41,905 bases of DNA. Origin: Polyangiaceae bacterium (GTDB taxonomy: Bacteria > Myxococcota_A > Polyangia > Polyangiales > Polyangiaceae). The DNA lies in NCBI GenBank assembly GCA_022842465.1, contig JALHPN010000057.1, positions 1 to 41,905 on the forward strand, given 5' to 3'. Within the stretch, counting starts at the first letter, position 1. Every line of letters begins with the position of its first letter. Under the pieces are notes generated by a model. The model was not told the DNA's origin. It saw only the letters and a program-made list of their open reading frames with translations, and ran no database searches. Positions 17,196 to 24,820 of this stretch are shown piece by piece. The position numbers and the translations under genes were made by a program.

Positions 17196-17990
17196 ATGCG
17201 AACCGATCTCCTCCGTAGACGAACGAGCTGGATCCTGGCGCTCCTCACGGGCGCGTTCGCCGCGGCCTGCGCGCGCGACACGTCCGAGCCCGCTCCGCTC
17301 CCGGTGGACGTCGGCGGCGGCGGCGGCAACGACGGGAGCAGCAGCGGGGGCGGGAGCGGCAACGGCGACGGCAACGGCAACGGCAACGGCAACGGCGACG
17401 GAATTCGTCCGCAGCCGCAGCCGAACCCGGGGAAGCTCCCCTCGCTCACGCCGGACAGGGTCAGCGTTCGCGCGGGGGTCGGTGACACGATCGAGCTGAC
17501 GGGCGCGGCCGGCGCGATCGATCCGCCCATGCTCGCGACGAAGGTCGCCCTCGTGAGCCTGCGTCGTCTCGACGGCCTCACGACGGCCCCGGTCGCACCG
17601 GACGGGAGCTTTCACGCCGTGCTTCCCGGCCGCACCGGTGACCGCCTGGCGGCGCGGGCCGCGACGGACCTCGACGCGTGGCCTTCCGGGACCGTCGACG
17701 TCGGAGCGACGACGCTCGTCACGACGACGGAGTGCCTCGGCGTGGCTCCGTTCCCCCCGGTGACCGGGGGGGGAACCGTCTCCTTCGCGCTCTTCAGCGA
17801 CTGCTCCACGTCGGAACAGCTCGAGGTCGTCTACGCCTCCGACGCTCTGACGTCCGCGCCCGTGACGATCGGGCCGGGCGGGTCGGCGACGGTCGTCGTC
17901 GAGTCCACGAAGCCCGTCACGGGGCTCCAGCCCGCGGTCCTCGTCGACGCGAGCGGCACGCGACGCCTCGGGGCGTTCGTCGCGTTCTGA
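17196..17990 (+). CDS. Putative lipoprotein with Gly/Asn repeat linker
   Basis: A protein of 264 residues. The signal peptide ends FAAAC (Cys25), so it is probably an outer-membrane or periplasmic lipoprotein. Residues ~39-68 are a Gly/Ser then Gly-Asn/Gly-Asp repeat linker encoded by a tandem hexanucleotide. A Pro-rich turn follows, then two beta-rich segments (~90-150 and 165-264). DTIELTGAAGAI and DGSFHAVLPGRTGDRL look like carboxypeptidase-regulatory or Ig-like strands. FALFSDCSTSEQLEVVY contains a single Cys that could pair with the earlier ECLG Cys. No enzymatic motif is visible. Its relation to the upstream regulator, which ends 77 bases earlier, is unknown. Confidence 0.72.
   Translation: MRTDLLRRRTSWILALLTGAFAAACARDTSEPAPLPVDVGGGGGNDGSSSGGGSGNGDGNGNGNGNGDGIRPQPQPNPGKLPSLTPDRVSVRAGVGDTIELTGAAGAIDPPMLATKVALVSLRRLDGLTTAPVAPDGSFHAVLPGRTGDRLAARAATDLDAWPSGTVDVGATTLVTTTECLGVAPFPPVTGGGTVSFALFSDCSTSEQLEVVYASDALTSAPVTIGPGGSATVVVESTKPVTGLQPAVLVDASGTRRLGAFVAF
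17358..17399 (+). repeat. Tandem hexanucleotide repeat (GGCAAC/GGCGAC)
   Basis: Seven consecutive 6-base units: five GGCAAC and two GGCGAC (units two and seven), encoding Gly-Asn or Gly-Asp. The unit is a multiple of three, so slippage would change linker length without a frameshift. Confidence 0.9.
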
Positions 17991-18042
17991 GCCGACGCGG
18001 GCGTGTGCCGGCCCGTGCCGGGAGCGCGTCCTCGGAACACAA

Positions 18043-18061
18043 TTGATACACTTTTGATACA
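18043..18061 (+). promoter_or_regulatory. TTGATACA direct repeat in AT-rich island
   Basis: TTGATACA occurs at 18043-18050 and again at 18054-18061, an 11-base period (one helical turn), within one of the few AT-rich patches of the window. It lies about 106 bases upstream of the GTG of the Cys-rich lipoprotein. This spacing suits a dimeric activator site or overlapping promoter elements. The assignment is inferred. Confidence 0.45.
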
Positions 18062-18166
18062 TCCTGCCGGGTCGGCGAGCCAAGAAACACGGTCCCTGTC
18101 GTCCAGGGCCTCGATCGCCCGCCGCGGCCCGCGCCTTGCGACGAGGGGGAGCGGAGGTCATCCACC

Positions 18167-18694
18167 GTGAACACCAAGTCCCTCGTCACCTTCCTCTTCG
18201 CCCTCGTCCCCGCCGCCGCCGCCTGCTCCGGCGCCACCACGTCGCTTCCCGCCGAGGACGACGACGCCGTCGCCACGTCCGACGCGCTGAAGCGCGTGGC
18301 GTCCGAGTGCAAGCCGTCCGCGTGCTCGGACGTCGTCCCCATGATCGGCCGCGTGTGCGACGACGGCGCGTCCGCCAGCTGGAAGTGCTTGAAGACCAAG
18401 ACCGGCTGCGACCTGAAGCTCGTATGCCCGGCGCCGGGCACGTCGAACGGACCGACCCCGCCTGGCGGAGACGGCGAGCCCGGCTCCGCGCCCCCGGGCG
18501 AGCCGGGCGTGAGCGACGGCTCGCCGAGCTCGCCGGGGACGCCCGAGGTCCCGCCGAGCGGGGGCACGACCTGCACCTGCCCGAACGTGCTCCCGTCGAT
18601 CGCGCGCATCTGCGACGACGGCTCGACGGCGCCGTGGGTCTGCCTCCCGAACGCCAAGAACGTGTGCGCCTGGGTCACCGTCTGCGGCAAGTGA
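18167..18694 (+). CDS. Lipoprotein with duplicated six-Cys domain
   Basis: A protein of 175 residues starting at GTG 18167, with GGAGG 9 bases upstream (18153-18157). The signal ends AAAAC (Cys20). Two homologous Cys-rich modules flank a Pro/Gly/Glu-rich linker (~89-133). Module 1 has Cys at 48, 53, 64, 74, 81 and 87; module 2 at 136, 138, 149, 159, 167 and 173. The middle spacings (11, 10 and 6) are identical, and the motifs VxPxIxRxCDDG and WxCLxxxxxxC are shared. This is an internal duplication of a small disulfide-stabilised fold. No known domain is recognised. A strong hairpin follows the stop by 9 bases. Confidence 0.8.
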   Translation: MNTKSLVTFLFALVPAAAACSGATTSLPAEDDDAVATSDALKRVASECKPSACSDVVPMIGRVCDDGASASWKCLKTKTGCDLKLVCPAPGTSNGPTPPGGDGEPGSAPPGEPGVSDGSPSSPGTPEVPPSGGTTCTCPNVLPSIARICDDGSTAPWVCLPNAKNVCAWVTVCGK

Positions 18695-18703
18695 GGGGCA
18701 ACG

Positions 18704-18732
18704 CACCTCGGGCGCCCCGCGCGCCCGAGGTG
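18704..18732 (+). terminator. Strong terminator-like hairpin
   Basis: A perfect 12-base stem: CACCTCGGGCGC (18704-18715) and GCGCCCGAGGTG (18721-18732) with a five-base loop, just after the lipoprotein stop at 18694. No U-run follows. It probably acts as a terminator or RNA 3'-end barrier. Confidence 0.6.
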
Positions 18733-18817
18733 GACGCGCGTCGGAGGGTCTCTCTGCCGCATCCCGCGGTCGGGTGGGCGGGCGCGAATCCTCCGCTAGA
18801 CTGACCGACTCACGCGC

Positions 18818-20140
18818 ATGAGGTTCTCGCACACGTTGCGGCGCTGGGTCGTCGCGTCCGTCGGACTGCTCCCTCTCGTAGGCGCGCTCGTGAGCATGGC
18901 GTGGCTCGTCCTGGCGACGGCGGAGAGCGGGCATCGCTGGTCGACGCTCGCGACCGCGACGACGGGGCTCTTCACCCATCCCGTCGGCCTGATCGTCGTC
19001 ATCCAGTCGCTCTACACGGCGCTCCTCAGCGTGCTCTGGATGCGCTACCGGCCCTTCGAGACGCCGGAGGGCGCCGAGCTCCCGAAGGTGAGCGTCGTCA
19101 TCCCCGCCTTCAACGAGGGCCCGATGGTCGAGCGGAGCATCCGCTCGGTCGCGCAGTGCGACTACCCGAAGCATCTGCTCGAGGTGATCGTCGTCGACGA
19201 CGGCTCGCGGGACGACACGTTCTTCCACATGCAGCGCCTCCGCCGGGAGCACCCGGAGCTCGTGAAGCTCGTTCGGTTCAAGGGCAACCGCGGCAAGCGC
19301 GACGCGCTCGTCGCCGGCTTCCGCGCCGCGACGGGGACGATCCTCGTCACGATCGATTCCGACAGCGAGATCGAGCCCCGCACGATCCACGAGATGGTCG
19401 CTCCCTTCCTCGCGTCGCCGGACGTGGGCGGCGTCGCCGGGCGGGTCGCCGTGCTCAATCGCGACACGACCGTCAGCCGGATGCTGGAGGTGCAGTACGC
19501 GCTCGCCTTCGACTTCGGCCGCGCCGCACAGTCGACCTACCGCTGCGTCGCCTGTTGCCCCGGCGCGCTCTCCTCGTTCCGGCGCGAGGCGGTGCTCCCC
19601 TTCCTCGACGAGTGGGCGAGCCAGACCTTCCTTGGTCGCCCCGTGAACCACGGCGAGGACCAGGCCCTGACGAACATCGTGCTCCGCCAAGGCTACGACA
19701 CGGTCTACCAGCGCACGGCGGTCGTCCACACGCTCGCGCCCGTCACCTACGGGCAGATGTCACGCATGTTCGTGCGCTGGGACCGCAGCTTCATCGTCGA
19801 GGGCTTCAGCTTCGCGCGCTTCATGCTGACGAGGTACCGGAAGCGCAATCGCTTCCTGCCCGTGGTCACCTTCTGCGTGTCGAACCTGCGCCTCTTCCTC
19901 TTCTTCTACGGGCTCGTCCAGCTGCCGCTCCTCTTCCGCTCGGAGCTCACGGTGATGTTCCACGCGATGCTGGCGTTGCTCGTCGGCACGACGTTCACCG
20001 CGCTCTACTATCTGCGGGTCGAGCGGAGCTTCCGCTTCCTCTACGGCGTGCTCTACGCCGTCTACAGCGTGCTCCTCCTCCAGTGGATCCTGCCGTGGGC
20101 GCTCGTCACCGTCCGCGACGAGCGCTGGGGGACGCGTTAG
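18818..20140 (+). CDS. Membrane GT2 glycosyltransferase (hyaluronan/PNAG-synthase-like)
   Basis: A processive-type family 2 glycosyltransferase of 440 residues. Two N-terminal helices (~10-33, 55-75) precede the catalytic domain, which starts VSVVIPAFNEG (91-101). VVDDGS (125-130) binds the nucleotide sugar, DSD is at 180-182, and GED (279-281) supplies the catalytic base. The product-binding QxxRW-type motif appears as MFVRW (317-321), keeping Arg-Trp but lacking Gln. Three to four C-terminal helices follow, as in synthases that polymerise and export beta-linked aminosugar or hyaluronan-like chains. The last 35 bases overlap, tail to tail, the PIG-L deacetylase gene; the pair suggests a partly deacetylated aminosugar polymer, which is inference. 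The start is ATG 18818; no strong ribosome site is seen. Confidence 0.9.
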   Translation: MRFSHTLRRWVVASVGLLPLVGALVSMAWLVLATAESGHRWSTLATATTGLFTHPVGLIVVIQSLYTALLSVLWMRYRPFETPEGAELPKVSVVIPAFNEGPMVERSIRSVAQCDYPKHLLEVIVVDDGSRDDTFFHMQRLRREHPELVKLVRFKGNRGKRDALVAGFRAATGTILVTIDSDSEIEPRTIHEMVAPFLASPDVGGVAGRVAVLNRDTTVSRMLEVQYALAFDFGRAAQSTYRCVACCPGALSSFRREAVLPFLDEWASQTFLGRPVNHGEDQALTNIVLRQGYDTVYQRTAVVHTLAPVTYGQMSRMFVRWDRSFIVEGFSFARFMLTRYRKRNRFLPVVTFCVSNLRLFLFFYGLVQLPLLFRSELTVMFHAMLALLVGTTFTALYYLRVERSFRFLYGVLYAVYSVLLLQWILPWALVTVRDERWGTR

Positions 20141-21368
20141 CGGAGACATCGACCGCGACGCCGCAGATCTCCTGCCGGACGCGGAGGGTGACCTCGACGA
20201 CGCCGTCGTCCGCACGAGGCTCGACCACCAGCTCGACCTCCTCTTCCCAGGGGCGACCGATGTCGTGGGGGAGCGGCCAACGCTGGAGCGGCTCGGAGGC
20301 GTCCTTCTTCCGGAGGACGGCCTCCGCACGCGCGACGTCGACGTCGAGCCGGTAGTCGCCGACCGCGAGGCGCTGCCCGACGGTCGCCATCTGCGAGACG
20401 CGCCCCCCTCCCGACGTGACGCGCCGCCACACGCTCCCCTCTCGCGCGAACGTCTCCGGGAAGAAGCCCTCGTCGGCGCGCGCGAACGAGAACAGGTAGC
20501 TCTCGGGGTTCATGCGCGTCTGGGACGCATGGGCGCCGATCGCGCGGAGCTTCGGGTTCGCGGCGCGGTCGTGCGTCCGGCACGAGGCGGGCACGGGGAT
20601 GCGCTCCCGGGGAGCGTACCCGAGGAGCCTCCCGGAGAGCGCCGGGGTGGGCTCGTCCACGGACAGGCGCGCGCCCGGGCACGGCTCGCGCGGCTCGGGC
20701 CCCGTCGGCCAGCAGTCGCCGTTGTGCACGATCGCGCGGTGGACGCGAGGCGCCTCCGCGATCTCGTCGAGCGCGCTGCGGAAGAGCGCGTAGGTCGCCG
20801 CGTGATCCGGATGCGTGTCGGACGGATGGGTGACGACGACGTTCTCGGGACGCAGCTCGCCGAGGAGCGTGGCGAGGTCCGAGACGACGGCGTCGTGCGT
20901 GTAGACCGCATGCTTCCCGAACCGCGCGCCGTGAACGTCGCGCTTGCCGTGGCCGCGCGCGCCGTAGGTCGTCGTCCCCGTCGTGCAGTGCCCGTCCTCG
21001 ATCCGCTTCGACGGGAGCGGCTCGCGCCCGAGCCGCGAGAGACCGCCGTCCGGATAGCCGAGGAAGAAGACGCGATCCTCCGGAACCCCGAGCGCCGCGA
21101 GCCCGACGACGCTCTCCCCTTCCCGCACGAGCCCGTCGTGCACGCAGTCGAAGTCCCCGTTCGTCATCACGACGACGGCGACGCTCTCCCCCGCCTCGAC
21201 GGCGCGGGCGAGCACGCCGCTCGCGATGAGCGTCTCATCGTCGAGATGAGGCGCGATCACGACCCATCGCGTGCGAGGCGCCGAGGGCGCCCGCGCCGCG
21301 CCGTGGCAGGAGAGGAGCGTGAGAACGAGGAGGCCGAGGCGCGAAGTGCTCGCCGTCGTCATCGTCAC
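20106..21368 (-). CDS. PIG-L (LmbE-like) deacetylase lipoprotein
   Basis: A protein of 420 residues with a lipoprotein signal ending LLSC (Cys21). The PIG-L fold is marked by APHLDDE (39-45, the zinc-binding xHxDD motif) and HPSDTHPDH (181-189, the second His cluster). The family removes N-acetyl groups from GlcNAc-containing substrates in a zinc-dependent way. The C-terminal ~130 residues add a beta-rich domain (VGDYRLDVDV, VELVVEPRADDG) not found in minimal enzymes. A lipid anchor puts it outside the cytoplasm, so its substrate would be an envelope or secreted glycan. Its ATG overlaps the stop of the upstream ATPase gene by 4 bases (ATGA), indicating translational coupling. It converges with the GT2 gene. 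Confidence 0.88.
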   Translation of the reverse strand: MTMTTASTSRLGLLVLTLLSCHGAARAPSAPRTRWVVIAPHLDDETLIASGVLARAVEAGESVAVVVMTNGDFDCVHDGLVREGESVVGLAALGVPEDRVFFLGYPDGGLSRLGREPLPSKRIEDGHCTTGTTTYGARGHGKRDVHGARFGKHAVYTHDAVVSDLATLLGELRPENVVVTHPSDTHPDHAATYALFRSALDEIAEAPRVHRAIVHNGDCWPTGPEPREPCPGARLSVDEPTPALSGRLLGYAPRERIPVPASCRTHDRAANPKLRAIGAHASQTRMNPESYLFSFARADEGFFPETFAREGSVWRRVTSGGGRVSQMATVGQRLAVGDYRLDVDVARAEAVLRKKDASEPLQRWPLPHDIGRPWEEEVELVVEPRADDGVVEVTLRVRQEICGVAVDVSANASPSARRGR

Positions 21369-24300
21369 GCCTCGGGCGCCACGCGCGGGCGCATGCTCGG
21401 CTGGACCGCGAGGACTCGACGGATTGCGCCGTCCGGCAGGGAGTACCCCGCCGGGGCGGTGAGATCGCCGTAGGGCACGACGAGCCCGCTCTCGTGGAGC
21501 TGCTGGACGATCACGTGCGCCGCCTCGTCCGCGCGGCGATCGAGCTCGTCCGGAGAGAGGGTCTTCGTGATGCCCGTCCGGGCGAAGTCCTCCGCGATCC
21601 GGCGCTTCGCCAGATCGGCGAGCGCCTCGGTGCTCACGGTCTCGGTCCGGGCGAGGCGACGGAGGAGCGCGCCGACGACGGTGTTCGTCCCGGCGATCTC
21701 CGTCTCGACCCAGACCCGCGTCGGAGAGCCCTCGCGGGCCTCGCGGTCGACGGCCTCCGTCGCACCCTCGATCCCGATCTCGACCGCGCCGAGGCTCCCC
21801 TCGCGCGCGCGATCAGCGTCGTAGAGCTCGAGCACCGACGCGCCGAGCCGGCGGAGGAGGATGGGCACGCCTTGCGACTCCGTCACCATCTTGTCGAGCG
21901 CTGCGTCCGTGAAGCGGACGCCCTGGCGGCCGCCGAGGCTCCGCATCATCGTCGACGCGGCGTCGTCGTCGAGGCAAGGGACACACACGCGCTGGAAGCT
22001 CCCCATGATCGACTGGTGCGCGAGCGTCCGGAGAGGCGCCCAGAGCAGGGGGTGGAGGGCGCTCGTCAGGAAGACGCCGATGGGCGAGCCTCCGTCGGGC
22101 ATCGCCGTGTCGCCGACGGCGCTCTTCAGTCGACCGACGACGATCGCGAGGACGTCGAGGGCGTGGCCCAAGCGGTCGGGCCCGCCGGAGAGGGCCTGCT
22201 CGATCTCGTCGATCACGACGAGGACCGGCGCCGAGCGGCCGGCGGCCTCGTGGCAAGCGCGCGAGAGATCGCGGAACCACAGCGTCAGCGCCGCGACGTC
22301 GACCGTGGCATCCTCGCGCGGCGCAGGCGGCATCGCCGCGTCCGGCCAGAACGCACGCGCAGACTCGACGAGCCGGAGGCACACGAAGCGGAGGATGAGC
22401 GAAGCGGCCACCGAGGGATCACGCGGCTCGGCGATCTCGTGGTCGAACCCGGCGAGATCCACGTAGGCCGACGGCCCGGGAAGACGGCGCGCGACCTCGA
22501 GCGCGAGCGACGATTTCCCGAAGCGGCGGAGGCCTGTGACCACCATCCAGTGGCCAGCCTCGGCGGCGGCGAGGAGACCGGACACCAGGCGCTCGCGATT
22601 GAAGAACTGCGTCGACGTCGCGATCCGACCGCGCAGCTCGAACGGATTGCCACGGAGCGACGACTCCTCGACGAGCTCGAGGACGTCCTTGGCGCTCTTC
22701 GACCAGCGGACACGGCCGGCGCCGATCGGGAGGATCTGGACGGCGCGCGAGCCGCCCTTCCCTGCCCACTCGAGCATCGCGCGGACGGCGGAGAGATCGG
22801 GCGACGCCGCGTCGTCGTGCTCGAGGATGACGACCGAGACGCCGAGGCGACGCGCGACGAACGCGGCGTGGTTCACGTCGCGCTCGAGGACCCTGGAGGA
22901 CGACGGCGCGCGGACGACGACCGCCCCCGCTCCCCATCGCTCCCAGGCAGGCTCGGGCGGGAGGGCGATCCGGAGCGTGTCGTAGCGGCTCGGGAGCAAG
23001 GTGCGGAGCGACTCGGGGCTCGTCGCGAGCCCGATACCGTCGAAGAAAGCCGTCGTCTCGCGCGCCCACGCGGCGAAGGCGCGCCGCGCCGCGAGGAGGC
23101 GGCGGAGCCACGTCGACGCGAGCGCGACGAGGAGGATCCCGAGGACGGCGAGGACGAGCGCGCGCGTGCGGTCTCCCCACGACGCATCGAGCTGCGCCGC
23201 GAGCGAGCAGTCGTAGAGCGCCTCCGAGGGGCCCGCCTCGCACACCTTGCAGCGCTCTTCGCCGAGGCCGAGCACGTCGCAGGCGCGCTTGCCGCGGGCG
23301 ACGTGCTCGAGCCACGGTCCGGCGCCCTGGACGGCATCGAAGCGGACGCGCTCGATCGGCTTCGACGTCGTCGGCTCCACGCGGAACGGCGCCTCGTCCG
23401 TCCCCTCGCCGAAGCCCCGCGCCAGGACGGAGAGCTCCGCGAGGTCGCCGGGGAAGGCCGTCGCCGTCCCGCGGCGCTGGTCGCAGTGCGAGCGCAGCCG
23501 CCACATCGGCGTCGGCGGCGCCTCCTTCGCGGCGACCATCTCGTCGAGCGAAGGCGGGTGGGCGAAGGAGCCGTCGATCGAGGCCGCCTTGCCCTCCCAG
23601 AGGAGCTGCGCGAACTGCGCGCACATCCCGAGCGTGACGTTCACGTCCTCGCGCTTGGCGCCAGCGGAGGCCCACGCCCGCAGCCCGTCGCGGAAGTCAC
23701 CGCTCGGCACCGCGCAGGTCGGCGGCACGACGAACGTCTGCATCGCGCGGACGGCCCGCGCGCACGACGCCTCGCGCGACGTCTCGGACCAGTGCGACCG
23801 GATCGCGTCGACGCGACCGAGCCGCGCCGCGGTCAGGGCCGACGGCGGCGGGAGCATGTCCTTGAGCCACGTCCCGAAGGGTACGTGGTTCGTCGCGTCG
23901 TCGAGGTAGCAGGCGAAGAGCTTCGCGTGCGCGGCCTCCGCGATCTCCGCCCAGGGCTCCCCGGCGCCGCCCAGGAGCGCGCTCGGGAAGTCCTCGATCC
24001 ACGGCATGATGGCCTGCGGCGAGATCGCGCCGCAGTCGGTCGCCCAGATCTCCTGGACCCGGCGACGGAGGACGAGCGAGCTCGTCGTCTCGAGCATGCG
24101 CTGGAGCTGGAGGGCGCGGCCGCACTCGCGCGCGTCGGGTCCCGGCGTCGCACATCCCCCCGCGAGCTGGAACGCGCGCACGAGGTGCAGGGCGGCCGTG
24201 AGCGGGGGGCCCGCCGGACCGGGCTGCGCGGCTTGCGCGTGCTGCGCTTCGGCGACGACCTCGGGATCGATCGGCAGCGCCGACGCGAACCAGGCGTCGA

Positions 24301-24820
24301 CCGCCGACGCGCCGCCCCTGCGGATCTGCTCCCACGCGCGCGGCGCGACGAGCTCGAGCGCCTCGACGAGCAGGCGCCGGTGGAAGACGCGCCGGCCGCC
24401 GTCGCCGCTCATGCGCTGCATGGCGCGGTCGACGAGCGCCGTACCGCCGCGCGGACGCGGGAGCTGATCGGTCTCCCCCGCCTCGTACGCGGCGAGCTGG
24501 CCCATCCAGATCGTGGCGTTGGAGAGCCCGATCGCCGAGGCATCGAGCTTCGTCTGGATCGTCTCCCGTTCCTTCTGGCACGCGCTCGAGGCCTCCGAGC
24601 TCTGCTGCGCGCGCGTCGCCGTCGACTCGAGCTCCTGCTTGCACGCGCTCGCCTCCTGCTCGGCGTTCTTCGACGAACGCGTGCACTCGTCGAGCTGCGT
24701 CTGCACCGCGGTGCATGCCGCGGGCTCGGGCTCCGGCTCGGCCTGGGCGCGCGCGACCGACGGCCAGGCGGCCACGGCGAGCGCGAGGAGCGTGCTCAAC
24801 GACGGAGAAGGAATACGCAC
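21365..24820 (-). CDS. Single-pass membrane protein with cytoplasmic AAA/STAND-like ATPase
   Basis: A protein of 1151 residues starting at GTG 24820 (VRIPSPSLSTLLALA), with a signal peptide cleaved near ARAQA (~27). A coiled-coil-like Cys/Glu/Gln segment (~35-95) leads a Cys-containing, helical extracytoplasmic region up to ~550. One membrane helix (RALVLAVLGILLVALAS, ~553-571) follows. After it come an alpha/beta segment (VVVRAPSSSRVLERD to EWAG) and the linker NPFELRGRI...FFNRERL, typical of nSTAND/archaeal-type ATPases. Walker A is GLRRFGKS (763-770); Walker B is VLVVIDEIEQ. A winged-helix-like C-terminus follows. It resembles a receptor: outside sensor, inside ATP switch. The start overlaps the upstream GT-C gene by 25 bases and the stop overlaps the PIG-L start by 4. 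Function unknown. Confidence 0.82.
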   Translation of the reverse strand: MRIPSPSLSTLLALAVAAWPSVARAQAEPEPEPAACTAVQTQLDECTRSSKNAEQEASACKQELESTATRAQQSSEASSACQKERETIQTKLDASAIGLSNATIWMGQLAAYEAGETDQLPRPRGGTALVDRAMQRMSGDGGRRVFHRRLLVEALELVAPRAWEQIRRGGASAVDAWFASALPIDPEVVAEAQHAQAAQPGPAGPPLTAALHLVRAFQLAGGCATPGPDARECGRALQLQRMLETTSSLVLRRRVQEIWATDCGAISPQAIMPWIEDFPSALLGGAGEPWAEIAEAAHAKLFACYLDDATNHVPFGTWLKDMLPPPSALTAARLGRVDAIRSHWSETSREASCARAVRAMQTFVVPPTCAVPSGDFRDGLRAWASAGAKREDVNVTLGMCAQFAQLLWEGKAASIDGSFAHPPSLDEMVAAKEAPPTPMWRLRSHCDQRRGTATAFPGDLAELSVLARGFGEGTDEAPFRVEPTTSKPIERVRFDAVQGAGPWLEHVARGKRACDVLGLGEERCKVCEAGPSEALYDCSLAAQLDASWGDRTRALVLAVLGILLVALASTWLRRLLAARRAFAAWARETTAFFDGIGLATSPESLRTLLPSRYDTLRIALPPEPAWERWGAGAVVVRAPSSSRVLERDVNHAAFVARRLGVSVVILEHDDAASPDLSAVRAMLEWAGKGGSRAVQILPIGAGRVRWSKSAKDVLELVEESSLRGNPFELRGRIATSTQFFNRERLVSGLLAAAEAGHWMVVTGLRRFGKSSLALEVARRLPGPSAYVDLAGFDHEIAEPRDPSVAASLILRFVCLRLVESARAFWPDAAMPPAPREDATVDVAALTLWFRDLSRACHEAAGRSAPVLVVIDEIEQALSGGPDRLGHALDVLAIVVGRLKSAVGDTAMPDGGSPIGVFLTSALHPLLWAPLRTLAHQSIMGSFQRVCVPCLDDDAASTMMRSLGGRQGVRFTDAALDKMVTESQGVPILLRRLGASVLELYDADRAREGSLGAVEIGIEGATEAVDREAREGSPTRVWVETEIAGTNTVVGALLRRLARTETVSTEALADLAKRRIAEDFARTGITKTLSPDELDRRADEAAHVIVQQLHESGLVVPYGDLTAPAGYSLPDGAIRRVLAVQPSMRPRVAPEA

